Source of the DNA: an uncultured Prevotellaceae bacterium
GTDB taxonomy: Bacteria; Bacteroidota; Bacteroidia; Bacteroidales; Bacteroidaceae
Length of the DNA stretch: 8,132 nt
Direction of reading: 5' to 3'
NCBI GenBank assembly: GCA_946624335.1
Contig: CAMOSA010000112.1
Location: 1 to 8,132, forward strand
The translations under genes were made by a program, and so were the position numbers. Positions 1-6,310 of this stretch are shown here, in pieces. Within the stretch, counting starts at the first letter, position 1. Each line of letters starts with the position of its first letter. A model generated the notes under the pieces. That model did not search any database. It saw only the letters and a program-made list of their open reading frames with translations, and was not told the DNA's origin.

Positions 1-55
1 CCTGGCGGGTCGGGGCGGTGAAGTCCGCGAAGAGTTTTTCTTTACTATCTGCCAT
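1..55 (-). CDS. mutA: Methylmalonyl-CoA mutase small subunit, N-terminal fragment cut by window edge
   Basis: Reading leftward from the ATG at 55, the frame gives MADSKEKLFADFTAPTRQ and runs off the window. This opening closely matches what I remember of Bacteroides/Prevotella methylmalonyl-CoA mutase small subunits, which start MADxKEKLF-(S/A)-(E/D)-F. In the family the small and large subunits form a heterodimer. The B12-dependent large subunit interconverts succinyl-CoA and methylmalonyl-CoA on the succinate-propionate route that many Bacteroidales use. Only 18 codons are visible, so no domain or catalytic residue can be checked. A well-formed leftward promoter upstream (131-162) supports a real gene start. 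The large subunit gene would be expected next, beyond the left edge. The name rests on a short N-terminal match. Confidence 0.66.
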   Translation of the reverse strand, partial: MADSKEKLFADFTAPTRQ

Positions 56-130
56 GATAGGGTAAAGTTTTGGAAGTTGAAAATTAAAATAAATACTGTT
101 ATTTAAGGTGTTTTGTCTCTAAAAAGCGGA

Positions 131-162
131 CAAAGGTAGCAAAGTTTGGCGGAGTGACCAAA
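131..162 (-). promoter_or_regulatory. Bacteroidetes-type promoter for the leftward mutA gene
   Basis: On the minus strand a TTTG (-33 box, 162 to 159) is followed after 20 bases by TACCTTTG (-7 box, 138 to 131). This fits the Bacteroidetes primary-sigma consensus of TTTG, about 19-20 bases, then TAnnTTTG. Transcription would start near 125, leaving a leader of about 70 bases before the mutA ATG at 55. The assignment is from pattern only. Confidence 0.65.
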
Positions 163-200
163 TTTGTTATGTAAAAAGTGATTAAAATACACTTATGATT

Positions 201-230
201 TTTGTTTTTCAAAGGAAAAACGTAACTTTG
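201..230 (+). promoter_or_regulatory. Bacteroidetes-type promoter for the ABC exporter gene
   Basis: TTTG at 201-204 is followed by an 18-base spacer and TAACTTTG at 223-230, matching the Bacteroidetes -33/-7 consensus. Transcription would start near 236, giving a leader of only about 25 AT-rich bases before the ATG at 262. This supports 262 as the start over the in-frame ATG at 313. The -33 box lies about 40 bases from that of the divergent mutA promoter, so a single bound protein could affect both. Confidence 0.62.
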
Positions 231-261
231 TGCGCAAAATACGAACAAAAGAACTATTTTT

Positions 262-2106
262 ATGACAGCAAACACAGCGACCAGCACGGCGACGGCGCCC
301 TCGTCCCTAAAGATGAATCTCTTTGACCTTCTCAAGAACATTCTCCCTTTCGTCAAGCCCTACCGTTGGCTCGTCATCATCACGCTGGTGCTTACCTTCG
401 CCGGCTCTCTCATGGCTCAAGTCAACGCCGTCGTGCTCGATCGAGCCGTCGACACCATCAACGAGCTGATGCAGACGACCTTTGCCTGGAGCGAAGCCAC
501 AAGACTTCTGGCCGCCATCAGCGCTATCCTTTTGGGCAAAGAGGTCCTGTCGGCCTTCGTCACCTTCGGCCAACGTTACTACGGCGAAAAGATGCGCATA
601 CTCGTCAGCAGAGACCTCTCGCTGAAAGTCGTCGACCAGATACTCCGGTTCCGCATGGCGTTCTTTAGTGCCGAAGACAACGAAACGGGCAAGCTGCAGT
701 CACGCATCGACCGGGGCATACAGAGCTTATCCAACACCGTCAACAACTTCTTCATCGAGATCCTGCCGCTCTTCACCAGTGCCATTTTCGCCCTGATCCT
801 GATGTTCGCCGCCAACGTGTATGTCGGCCTGGTAGCGCTATGTATCGTACCTATTTACTTCTACTTGACTTACGTTCAGGCCAACCATCTCAAAGGTTGG
901 CGCCGCAACATCTTCGGCAGCCATCAGGCCGTGAGCCAGGGCATCTTGAACATCATCGAGAGCATCTCGGTCATCAAGTCGTTCAACCGTGAAGACATCG
1001 AGTCGGCACGGCAAGCCGCCATCCAGAAAGCGATGACGGAGCAGCAGATGAACACGCGCCGCATGAGTTTCTTCTTCAATGGGTTAAAGAGCTTCTTCGA
1101 GCAAATCGGCACCGTGCTCATCATCATCCTGACCGCTTACCTCGTGCTGACCGACTATCCGGGCATGAGCATCGGCAAGATCATGTACCACGTGATGCTC
1201 TTCGCCAACGTCAGCGCCCCCATACGCCAGCTACATCGCATCTACGACGACATGAACGATGCGCTGATCTACGCCGAGGGCTTCTTTGGGATTCTCCACG
1301 CCCATGATGAAATCGAGGACAGCGGCAGCTACCATCCCGAGCGTGTCGAGGGGACTTTCGAGATGCGCGATGTCGACTTCACCTACAGCAACGGCACAAA
1401 AGCACTGACGGGCGTGAACCTGCGCATCGAACAAGGTAAGATTACGGCCCTGGTCGGTCTAAGCGGAGCTGGGAAGAGCACCATCGTCAACTTGCTCGAC
1501 AAGTTCTATCACCCCGACAGCGGCACCGTATCACTCGATGGCCACGAGCTGAAAGATTGGGACACACAATGGTTGCGTGAGAACATAGGTTTAGTGCTGC
1601 AGAAGAATCATATTTTCAGCGGTTCCATCGAGGAAAACATCCTTTATGGCTGCCCAGGAGCAACGCACGACGATGTCGTAAAAGCTGCGAAACAAGCTTA
1701 CATCTACGACCAGATCATGCAGCTGCCTAACGGGTTCGAGTCACAAGCCCTGCAGCTCAGCGGCGGGCAGCAACAACGAATAGCCATCGCCCGTATGTTC
1801 ATCAAGAACCCGCCTATCATCTTCCTTGACGAGCCCACAGCAAGCCTCGACGCCATCGCCACAGAGCAGATCAAGGCCAGCATCGACGCCATCAAGGCCG
1901 GACGCACCGTCATCATCATCTCACACAACATAGGCCAAATCATCGATGCCGACCAGATCTATGTACTGCAGAAAGGCCACGTCGTGCAGAGTGGCACGCC
2001 CTCGGAGGTCTATCACCAGGGCGGGCTCTACAAGGACATTTTTGACGCCAGCGCACGTAGCATGAACGTCGACAAGATAGCCGACACCATCGACGGTCAG
2101 GTTTGA
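262..2106 (+). CDS. ABC half-exporter (fused membrane and ATPase domains, MsbA/ABCB type)
   Basis: The 614-residue protein has the order of a type IV ABC half-exporter. A membrane domain occupies about residues 20-330, with hydrophobic helices near 36-58, 82-100, 167-185, 186-206, 278-297 and 306-326. The ATPase domain follows. Visible ATPase motifs are Walker A GLSGAGKS (399-406), Q-loop Gln447, signature LSGGQ (499-503), Walker B IIFLD (519-523) with catalytic Glu524, D-loop ASLD (527-530) and switch His555. No residue essential for ATP hydrolysis is missing. Such proteins dimerise in the inner membrane and usually export lipids, peptides or drugs, although some relatives import metal chelates; the substrate cannot be read from sequence. 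The first 17 residues are Thr/Ala-rich and precede a second in-frame Met18. A 15-20 residue polar tail follows the ATPase core. No periplasmic adaptor or partner half-transporter is adjacent, so a homodimer is the simplest model. Confidence 0.9.
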   Translation: MTANTATSTATAPSSLKMNLFDLLKNILPFVKPYRWLVIITLVLTFAGSLMAQVNAVVLDRAVDTINELMQTTFAWSEATRLLAAISAILLGKEVLSAFVTFGQRYYGEKMRILVSRDLSLKVVDQILRFRMAFFSAEDNETGKLQSRIDRGIQSLSNTVNNFFIEILPLFTSAIFALILMFAANVYVGLVALCIVPIYFYLTYVQANHLKGWRRNIFGSHQAVSQGILNIIESISVIKSFNREDIESARQAAIQKAMTEQQMNTRRMSFFFNGLKSFFEQIGTVLIIILTAYLVLTDYPGMSIGKIMYHVMLFANVSAPIRQLHRIYDDMNDALIYAEGFFGILHAHDEIEDSGSYHPERVEGTFEMRDVDFTYSNGTKALTGVNLRIEQGKITALVGLSGAGKSTIVNLLDKFYHPDSGTVSLDGHELKDWDTQWLRENIGLVLQKNHIFSGSIEENILYGCPGATHDDVVKAAKQAYIYDQIMQLPNGFESQALQLSGGQQQRIAIARMFIKNPPIIFLDEPTASLDAIATEQIKASIDAIKAGRTVIIISHNIGQIIDADQIYVLQKGHVVQSGTPSEVYHQGGLYKDIFDASARSMNVDKIADTIDGQV

Positions 2107-2176
2107 CATAGGTTATTTTTTTCTCACATTCTCTGGTAAAATTGTTTTTTCAGGGCGTCATTTGAAGTATTTTGCT

Positions 2177-2184
2177 TACCTTTG
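2177..2184 (+). promoter_or_regulatory. Probable -7 box of the promoter for the carrier-cysQ-xseB block
   Basis: TACCTTTG matches the Bacteroidetes -7 consensus TAnnTTTG and lies in an AT-rich gap after the ABC gene stop. No good TTTG sits 18-21 bases upstream; the nearest TTTG leaves only 12 bases. The -33 half is therefore weak or degenerate. The predicted leader to the ATG at 2272 is about 80 bases, longer than for the other genes here. Confidence 0.45.
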
Positions 2185-2239
2185 CGCCCAAAATCAACAT
2201 TTTATCCTCTTTTATCCATCTCCCCACGCCTGTCTCCAC

Positions 2240-2259
2240 TTGTACAGCAACGTGTATAA
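2240..2259 (+). other. Possible stem-loop in the leader of the AspT-like carrier gene
   Basis: TTGTACA (2240-2246) can pair with TGTATAA (2253-2259) to form a 7-pair stem, including one G-U pair, with a 6-base loop. It ends 12 bases before the ATG at 2272, so it could affect ribosome access. The stem is AT-rich and short and may be chance. It does not match any riboswitch I recognise. Confidence 0.2.
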
Positions 2260-2271
2260 CACACTCATTCA

Positions 2272-3984
2272 ATGGATTGGCTCATCAACCTCTTCACCAG
2301 CACCGACTCGATAGCGCACATCGTTGTGCTCTATGCGTTAGTCATCGCCGTAGGCATCTACCTTGGCCGCTTCAAGATTTTTGGCATCTCACTGGGCGTC
2401 ACCTTCGTGCTCTTCGCCGGTATTCTGGCCGGACATATAGGTTTCACCGGCACACCTGAGGTGCTCAACTACGTCCAGGATTTCGGCCTGATTCTTTTTG
2501 TTTACTGTATTGGCCTGCAGGTCGGCCCCGGTTTCTTCGAGAGCTTCGCCAAGGGCGGCATCACGGCCAACATGCTGGCCATGGGCATCGTGGCGCTCAA
2601 TGTCGTGACGATGCTCGTGCTCTACTTCATCCTCTTCTATGATCCTGCCGTCAAGGGCGGCGCCAACGTGTGGAACTTGTCGATGATGACGGGTGTGCTC
2701 TGCGGCGCCATCACCAATACGCCAGGCTTGGGTGCCGCCTCAGAGGCCGTCGCCACTATATATAAAGGTGCTGCAGAGGTCCCGCAGATTGCCTCGGGCT
2801 ATGCCTGTGCCTATCCCCTTGGCGTCGTAGGCATTATCGGTGCCACGATAGCCATCCGCTATCTCTGCCATATCAGCCTCAAGAAAGAGGAGGAGCAAAT
2901 CGAGCAGGAGATGAACGAGAACCCGCACGCCAAGCCTCATCGCATGACCCTGCGCGCCGAGAACAAAGCGCTGAGCGGGCGTTCCATCCTTCAAATACGC
3001 GACTTCCTCGGACGCAACTTCGTCTGCTCACGCTTCCTCCACGAGGGACATGTCACCATCCCCAACCGCGACACCATCGTCATGACCGGCGACCTGATGT
3101 ATATCACTTGTGCCGAAGACGACTGGGAAGCCATTTCCGCCTTCATCGGCCCCGTCGACCATGTGGAATGGGAGGAACAGGACGTGCCAATGGTCTCACG
3201 CAACATCCTGGTGACACAGCCCAACGTCAACGGCAAGAAGTTTGGACAGCTGCATTTCAGCTCGGTCTATGGCGTCAACGTCACGCGCATCCTGCGCAAC
3301 GGTATGAACCTCTTTGCCGACCAGAACCTGCGTATACAGATCGGCGACAAAGTGGTATGTGTCGGTCCTGAGGACGCTGTCAAGCGCGTTGCCAACGTGC
3401 TAGGCGACGAGATGAAACGTCTCGACCACCCCAATCTGGCCGCGCTGTTCATCGGCATCGTCGTCGGCATCGTCTTTGGCATGATGCCCATCGCTTTGCC
3501 CGGCGTGCCTACGCCCGTCAAGCTGGGTCTGGCCGGCGGTCCTCTCATCGTGGCCATCCTCATCGGACGCTTCGGCTACAAGGCTCATCTCGTGAGCTAC
3601 ACCACGACGTCGGCCAACCTCATGTTACGTGAGTTCGGGCTCGTGCTGTTCCTGGCATCCGTAGGCATCAAGGCTGGCGCCACCTTCTGGCAGACGGTGA
3701 CTGAAGGCGACGGCCTGACCTACGTCTGGGCTGGTCTGCTCATCACCGTAGTGCCGATTCTCATCATTGGCTTGCTGGCCCGCCTGAAATATAAGATGAA
3801 CTATTTCACGCTGATGGGCCTCATCGCCGGCGCCACCACCGACCCGCCCGCCCTTGCCTATGCCAACCAGACGGCCAACAACGACGCTCCCGCCGTAGGC
3901 TACTCGACGGTCTATCCTTTGTGTATGTTCCTGCGCATCCTCACGGCGCAACTGATCATCCTGCTGCTCTACAGCATAGTCTGA
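2272..3984 (+). CDS. AspT/YidE-family carrier with central TrkA_C (RCK_C) domains
   Basis: The 570-residue inner-membrane protein has the layout of the aspartate:alanine exchanger (AAE) family: about five N-terminal membrane segments (residues 15-200), a soluble centre (about 204-385), then about five more (389-570). The two membrane halves carry matching motifs, as expected from an internal duplication. GLQVGP (81-86) corresponds to SVGIKAG (463-469), and TNTPGLGAA (148-156) corresponds to TTDPPALA (522-529). The soluble part begins with a charged Lys/Glu-rich linker and contains two TrkA_C-like modules, roughly 227-300 and 310-385, which in this family are thought to bind a ligand and gate transport. 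Family members exchange dicarboxylates or amino acids (AspT, succinate/aspartate carriers), but many, including E. coli YidE and YbjL, lack a firm substrate. cysQ starts 7 bases after its stop, so the two are almost certainly co-transcribed. The exact substrate is unknown. Confidence 0.85.
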   Translation: MDWLINLFTSTDSIAHIVVLYALVIAVGIYLGRFKIFGISLGVTFVLFAGILAGHIGFTGTPEVLNYVQDFGLILFVYCIGLQVGPGFFESFAKGGITANMLAMGIVALNVVTMLVLYFILFYDPAVKGGANVWNLSMMTGVLCGAITNTPGLGAASEAVATIYKGAAEVPQIASGYACAYPLGVVGIIGATIAIRYLCHISLKKEEEQIEQEMNENPHAKPHRMTLRAENKALSGRSILQIRDFLGRNFVCSRFLHEGHVTIPNRDTIVMTGDLMYITCAEDDWEAISAFIGPVDHVEWEEQDVPMVSRNILVTQPNVNGKKFGQLHFSSVYGVNVTRILRNGMNLFADQNLRIQIGDKVVCVGPEDAVKRVANVLGDEMKRLDHPNLAALFIGIVVGIVFGMMPIALPGVPTPVKLGLAGGPLIVAILIGRFGYKAHLVSYTTTSANLMLREFGLVLFLASVGIKAGATFWQTVTEGDGLTYVWAGLLITVVPILIIGLLARLKYKMNYFTLMGLIAGATTDPPALAYANQTANNDAPAVGYSTVYPLCMFLRILTAQLIILLLYSIV

Positions 3985-3991
3985 CGCCACG

Positions 3992-4849
3992 ATGAACGAT
4001 TATCTCTCTTTAGCCATCATCGCAGCCCTTGAGGCGGGACGCGCCATCATGGATGTCTACACCGACCCGTCGGCTGACTTCGGTATCGAGCACAAGGCCG
4101 ACAATTCACCGCTGACACGGGCTGATAAAATAGCGCACACCTGCATCATGCGGCACCTCGAACCGACAGGCATCCCCGTCCTGAGCGAGGAAGGTGCCCA
4201 CCTGCCCTACGAGACGGAGCGCTGCCACTGGCGCCGTCTTTGGATCGTAGATCCGCTGGACGGGACCAAAGAGTTCATCAAGCGCAACGGCGAATTCACG
4301 GTCAACATCGCCCTCGTCGAGGACGGCACACCCGTCGCCGGTGTCATCTATGTGCCGGTTAAGCAACAGCTGTATGTCGGCCAGAGCAGCCCCCACCCTG
4401 CCCCAGCCTCGCAAGCCGAGGAATGGGCCGTGGCCGACTGGATGCATTTCACCGAGGCACCCGCAGCCTGGCGCATTGACAACGCCGAATCGAATCCTAC
4501 GGTCACTACCCTACCCGCTCCTCGCGACGCCGAGAGACCCTTCCGCGTTGTAGCCTCGCGCAGCCATCTGAGCGCAGAAACGGCCGATTTCATCGAGGTT
4601 TTGCGCCGTCATCACCCCGACCTTGAGATGGTCTCGTCGGGCAGTAGCCTGAAGATATGCCTCGTCGCAGAAGGCCAAGCTGACATCTACCCCCGCCACG
4701 CACCGACGATGGAATGGGACACCGCAGCCGGAAACGCCATAGCCACGGCAGCAGGATGCGAGGTCATCGATGCCTCGACCGAACAGCCACTCACCTACAA
4801 CAAAGCCGACTTGCATAACCCCTGGTTCATCGTGAGACGCAACGCATGA
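3992..4849 (+). CDS. cysQ: 3'(2'),5'-bisphosphate nucleotidase CysQ
   Basis: The 285-residue protein is a cytoplasmic, Mg-dependent phosphatase of the inositol monophosphatase superfamily. CysQ removes the 3'-phosphate from pAp (and can act on PAPS), clearing a by-product of sulfate assimilation and of phosphopantetheine transfer. The metal site is visible: SEE (65-67), DPLDGT (87-92) followed by KEFIKRNGEF, and the C-terminal WDTAAG (242-247). The KEFI extension right after DPLDGT is typical of CysQ rather than of true inositol phosphatases. It is longer than E. coli CysQ (246 residues). Most of the extra length is a Pro/Ala-rich, probably surface-exposed insert at about 131-180. It follows the carrier gene by 7 bases and precedes xseB by 33. 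No cysD, cysN or cysC is in the window. Confidence 0.9.
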   Translation: MNDYLSLAIIAALEAGRAIMDVYTDPSADFGIEHKADNSPLTRADKIAHTCIMRHLEPTGIPVLSEEGAHLPYETERCHWRRLWIVDPLDGTKEFIKRNGEFTVNIALVEDGTPVAGVIYVPVKQQLYVGQSSPHPAPASQAEEWAVADWMHFTEAPAAWRIDNAESNPTVTTLPAPRDAERPFRVVASRSHLSAETADFIEVLRRHHPDLEMVSSGSSLKICLVAEGQADIYPRHAPTMEWDTAAGNAIATAAGCEVIDASTEQPLTYNKADLHNPWFIVRRNA

Positions 4850-4882
4850 CTCACGCAACCATTTTTCAAAACAAGCATTATA

Positions 4883-5089
4883 ATGGAAAACGAAGAACAG
4901 AAGGCACTGAGCTACGAAGCCGCCGTGTCACGCCTGAAGAAACTGGCGGCAGAGATGGAGGACGGAAACATTGCCGTCGACACGCTGACGGACAAGCTGA
5001 AGGAGGCACAGGCGCTACTCGCGTTTTGCAAGGAGAGGCTGACGAAGGTCGACGACGAGGTGAAACGATTGCTGCAAGGACAGCCTTAA
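4883..5089 (+). CDS. xseB: Exodeoxyribonuclease VII small subunit
   Basis: The 68-residue protein fits the XseB family in size and pattern: an opening SYEAAVSRLKKLAAEME, then a DG turn (about 27-28), then a second helix ending in CKERLTKVDDEVKRLL. In the family several small subunits bind each XseA catalytic subunit to form cytoplasmic exonuclease VII, which degrades single-stranded DNA in both directions to oligonucleotides. The start at 4883 has the AT-rich, non-Shine-Dalgarno leader usual here. It lies 33 bases after cysQ, so read-through from the carrier-cysQ promoter is likely. xseA, often the upstream neighbour in related genomes, is absent from this window. No clear terminator follows the stop. 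Confidence 0.85.
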   Translation: MENEEQKALSYEAAVSRLKKLAAEMEDGNIAVDTLTDKLKEAQALLAFCKERLTKVDDEVKRLLQGQP

Positions 5090-5142
5090 GCCCTGCGCCA
5101 TGACAAGTTTTTAAGCCTCGTCACTACTTTTATCCAAAAAAG

Positions 5143-5174
5143 TTAGCGCGTTAGGAACTTTTTGTGTACTTTTG
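5143..5174 (+). promoter_or_regulatory. Bacteroidetes-type promoter for ilvE
   Basis: TACTTTTG at 5167-5174 matches the -7 consensus TAnnTTTG. TTAG at 5143-5146, one mismatch from TTTG, lies 20 bases upstream as the -33 box. Transcription would start near 5181, leaving a leader of about 20-35 bases. No leader-peptide or attenuator structure fits in so short a leader. This promoter would also serve trmB. Confidence 0.6.
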
Positions 5175-5193
5175 CAGCCGAAAATGAGTTAAC

Positions 5194-5217
5194 ACAAGCA
5201 AAATGACAAGCAAAATG
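5194..5217 (+). repeat. Perfect 12-base tandem duplication spanning the ilvE start codon
   Basis: ACAAGCAAAATG occurs at 5194-5205 and again, directly adjacent, at 5206-5217. Each copy ends in an in-frame ATG. The event duplicated the initiation region and either added four codons (MTSK) or created a second start site. The A-rich stretch before each ATG is the kind of leader Bacteroidetes ribosomes favour, so both copies look usable. Confidence 0.9.
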
Positions 5218-6237
5218 AAAGAAATCGATTGGAGCAACCTGTCCTTTGGCTTCATGCCGACCGACTATAACGTCCGCTGCAATTTCCACGACGGCAAATG
5301 GGGTGAGATAGAAGTCACCTCAGAGCAAACCATCAACCTGAGCATGGCTGCCACCTGCCTACACTACGGTCAGGAAGCCTTCGAGGGCCTGAAAGCCTAT
5401 CGCTGCCCCGACGGCAAGGTGCGCGTCTTCCGCGTCGAGGAGAACGCCAACCGCCTGCAGGCCACATGCCGAGGTCTCGTCATGCCCGAAGTGCCCACCG
5501 AGCTGTTCGTAGAGATGGTCAAGAAGGTCGTGCGTCTCAACGAACGCTTCATCCCGCCCTATGAGAGCGGCGCCACGCTGTACATACGCCCCTTGATGAT
5601 CGGCACGACGGCACAGGTCGGCGTACATCCCGCCAGCGACTACCTCTTCATGATATTCGTCACGCCCGTAGGTCCTTACTTCAAGGGCGGTTTTGCCACC
5701 AACCCCTACGTCATCACACGCGAATACGACCGTTCAGCACCTCTCGGCACCGGCTGCTACAAGGTAGGCGGCAACTACGCAGCCAGCCTCAAGGCCAACC
5801 AGTGGGCCCATGAGCAGGGCTACTCCTGCGAGTTCTACCTCGATGCCCGCGAGAAGAAATATATCGACGAGTGTGGCGCGGCCAACTTCTTCGGCATCAA
5901 AGACAACACCTACGTCACGCCGAAGTCCAACAGCATCCTGCCCTCCGTCACCAACAAGAGCCTCATGCAGCTGGCCGAAGACCTGGGCCTGAAGGTCGAG
6001 CGCCGTCAGATACCCCTCGAGGAGCTTGACACCTTCGAGGAAGCTGGCGCCTGCGGCACGGCGGCCGTCATCAGCCCCATCGAGCGTATCGATGATCCCC
6101 AGACCGGCCACAGCTACGTCTTCTCACACGATGGCAAGCCAGGCCCCGTCAGCACACGCCTCTACAAGAAGCTCGTCGACATACAGTATGGCATCGAGCC
6201 CGACATCCACGGCTGGACAACAGTCGTGATTGAATAG
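5203..6237 (+). CDS. ilvE: Branched-chain amino acid aminotransferase
   Basis: The 344-residue cytoplasmic enzyme is a fold-type IV PLP aminotransferase. It catalyses the last step of valine, leucine and isoleucine synthesis, and the first step of their breakdown, using 2-oxoglutarate/glutamate. Visible family features are YGQEAFEGLKAYR (55-67) near the substrate pocket, the PLP-binding lysine in CYKVGGNYAASL (Lys187), DECGAANFFG with Glu223 placed to contact the PLP ring nitrogen, and a Gly/Thr-rich AGACGTAAVISPI segment (about 281-293). The length suits the type II, mammalian- or Bacillus-like branch rather than the shorter E. coli IlvE. Two in-frame starts lie in a 12-base duplication. The second, at 5215 (MKEIDWSNLSFGF), resembles the usual Bacteroidales N terminus and may be the ancestral or main start. 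trmB follows after 73 bases filled with a short repeat, so the two genes are probably co-transcribed. Confidence 0.93.
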   Translation: MTSKMKEIDWSNLSFGFMPTDYNVRCNFHDGKWGEIEVTSEQTINLSMAATCLHYGQEAFEGLKAYRCPDGKVRVFRVEENANRLQATCRGLVMPEVPTELFVEMVKKVVRLNERFIPPYESGATLYIRPLMIGTTAQVGVHPASDYLFMIFVTPVGPYFKGGFATNPYVITREYDRSAPLGTGCYKVGGNYAASLKANQWAHEQGYSCEFYLDAREKKYIDECGAANFFGIKDNTYVTPKSNSILPSVTNKSLMQLAEDLGLKVERRQIPLEELDTFEEAGACGTAAVISPIERIDDPQTGHSYVFSHDGKPGPVSTRLYKKLVDIQYGIEPDIHGWTTVVIE

Positions 6238-6300
6238 TCTCTATAGCCTCTATAGTTCTATAGCATCTATAGCTTCTATAGCCCCTATAAAATCTATCTC
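6231..6300 (+). repeat. 9-base degenerate tandem repeat (TCTATAGnn) between ilvE and trmB
   Basis: Five exact TCTATAG cores begin at 6240, 6249, 6257, 6266 and 6275 (spacings 9, 8, 9, 9). Degenerate units continue in phase at 6284 (CCTATAA) and 6293 (TCTATCT). TGAATAG at 6231 fits as a first unit and contains the ilvE stop codon. Each core contains the self-complementary hexamer CTATAG. An open frame (IASIAS-like) runs through the array from a TTG inside ilvE into trmB, but I read it as an artefact of the repeat rather than coding sequence. Confidence 0.9.
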
Positions 6301-6310
6301 CAAAGAACCT

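Noticed and set aside
2131..2153. Terminator after the ABC exporter gene
   Set aside because: CTG...AAAA can pair imperfectly with TTTT...CAG, but there is no GC-rich stem and the T-run lies inside the pairing, so I do not call it.
3625..3990. 121-residue leftward frame opposite the 3' end of the carrier gene
   Set aside because: Its His/Gly/Asp/Gln-rich composition is typical of the antisense of GC-rich coding DNA, and the rightward frame is a well-supported membrane carrier.
4846..5103. 85-residue frame overlapping the cysQ stop and covering xseB
   Set aside because: Its Arg/Gly-rich translation looks like an out-of-frame product, while the +1-shifted frame at 4883 is a recognisable XseB.
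5101..5123. Terminator between xseB and ilvE
   Set aside because: Only a four-base TGAC/GTCA pairing with a 15-base loop is visible, which is too weak to support a call.
6230..6310. Longer TrmB start at a TTG inside ilvE
   Set aside because: The extra 27 residues are a low-complexity product of the 9-base repeat. The start would overlap ilvE, and the ATG at 6311 gives the expected TrmB N terminus.
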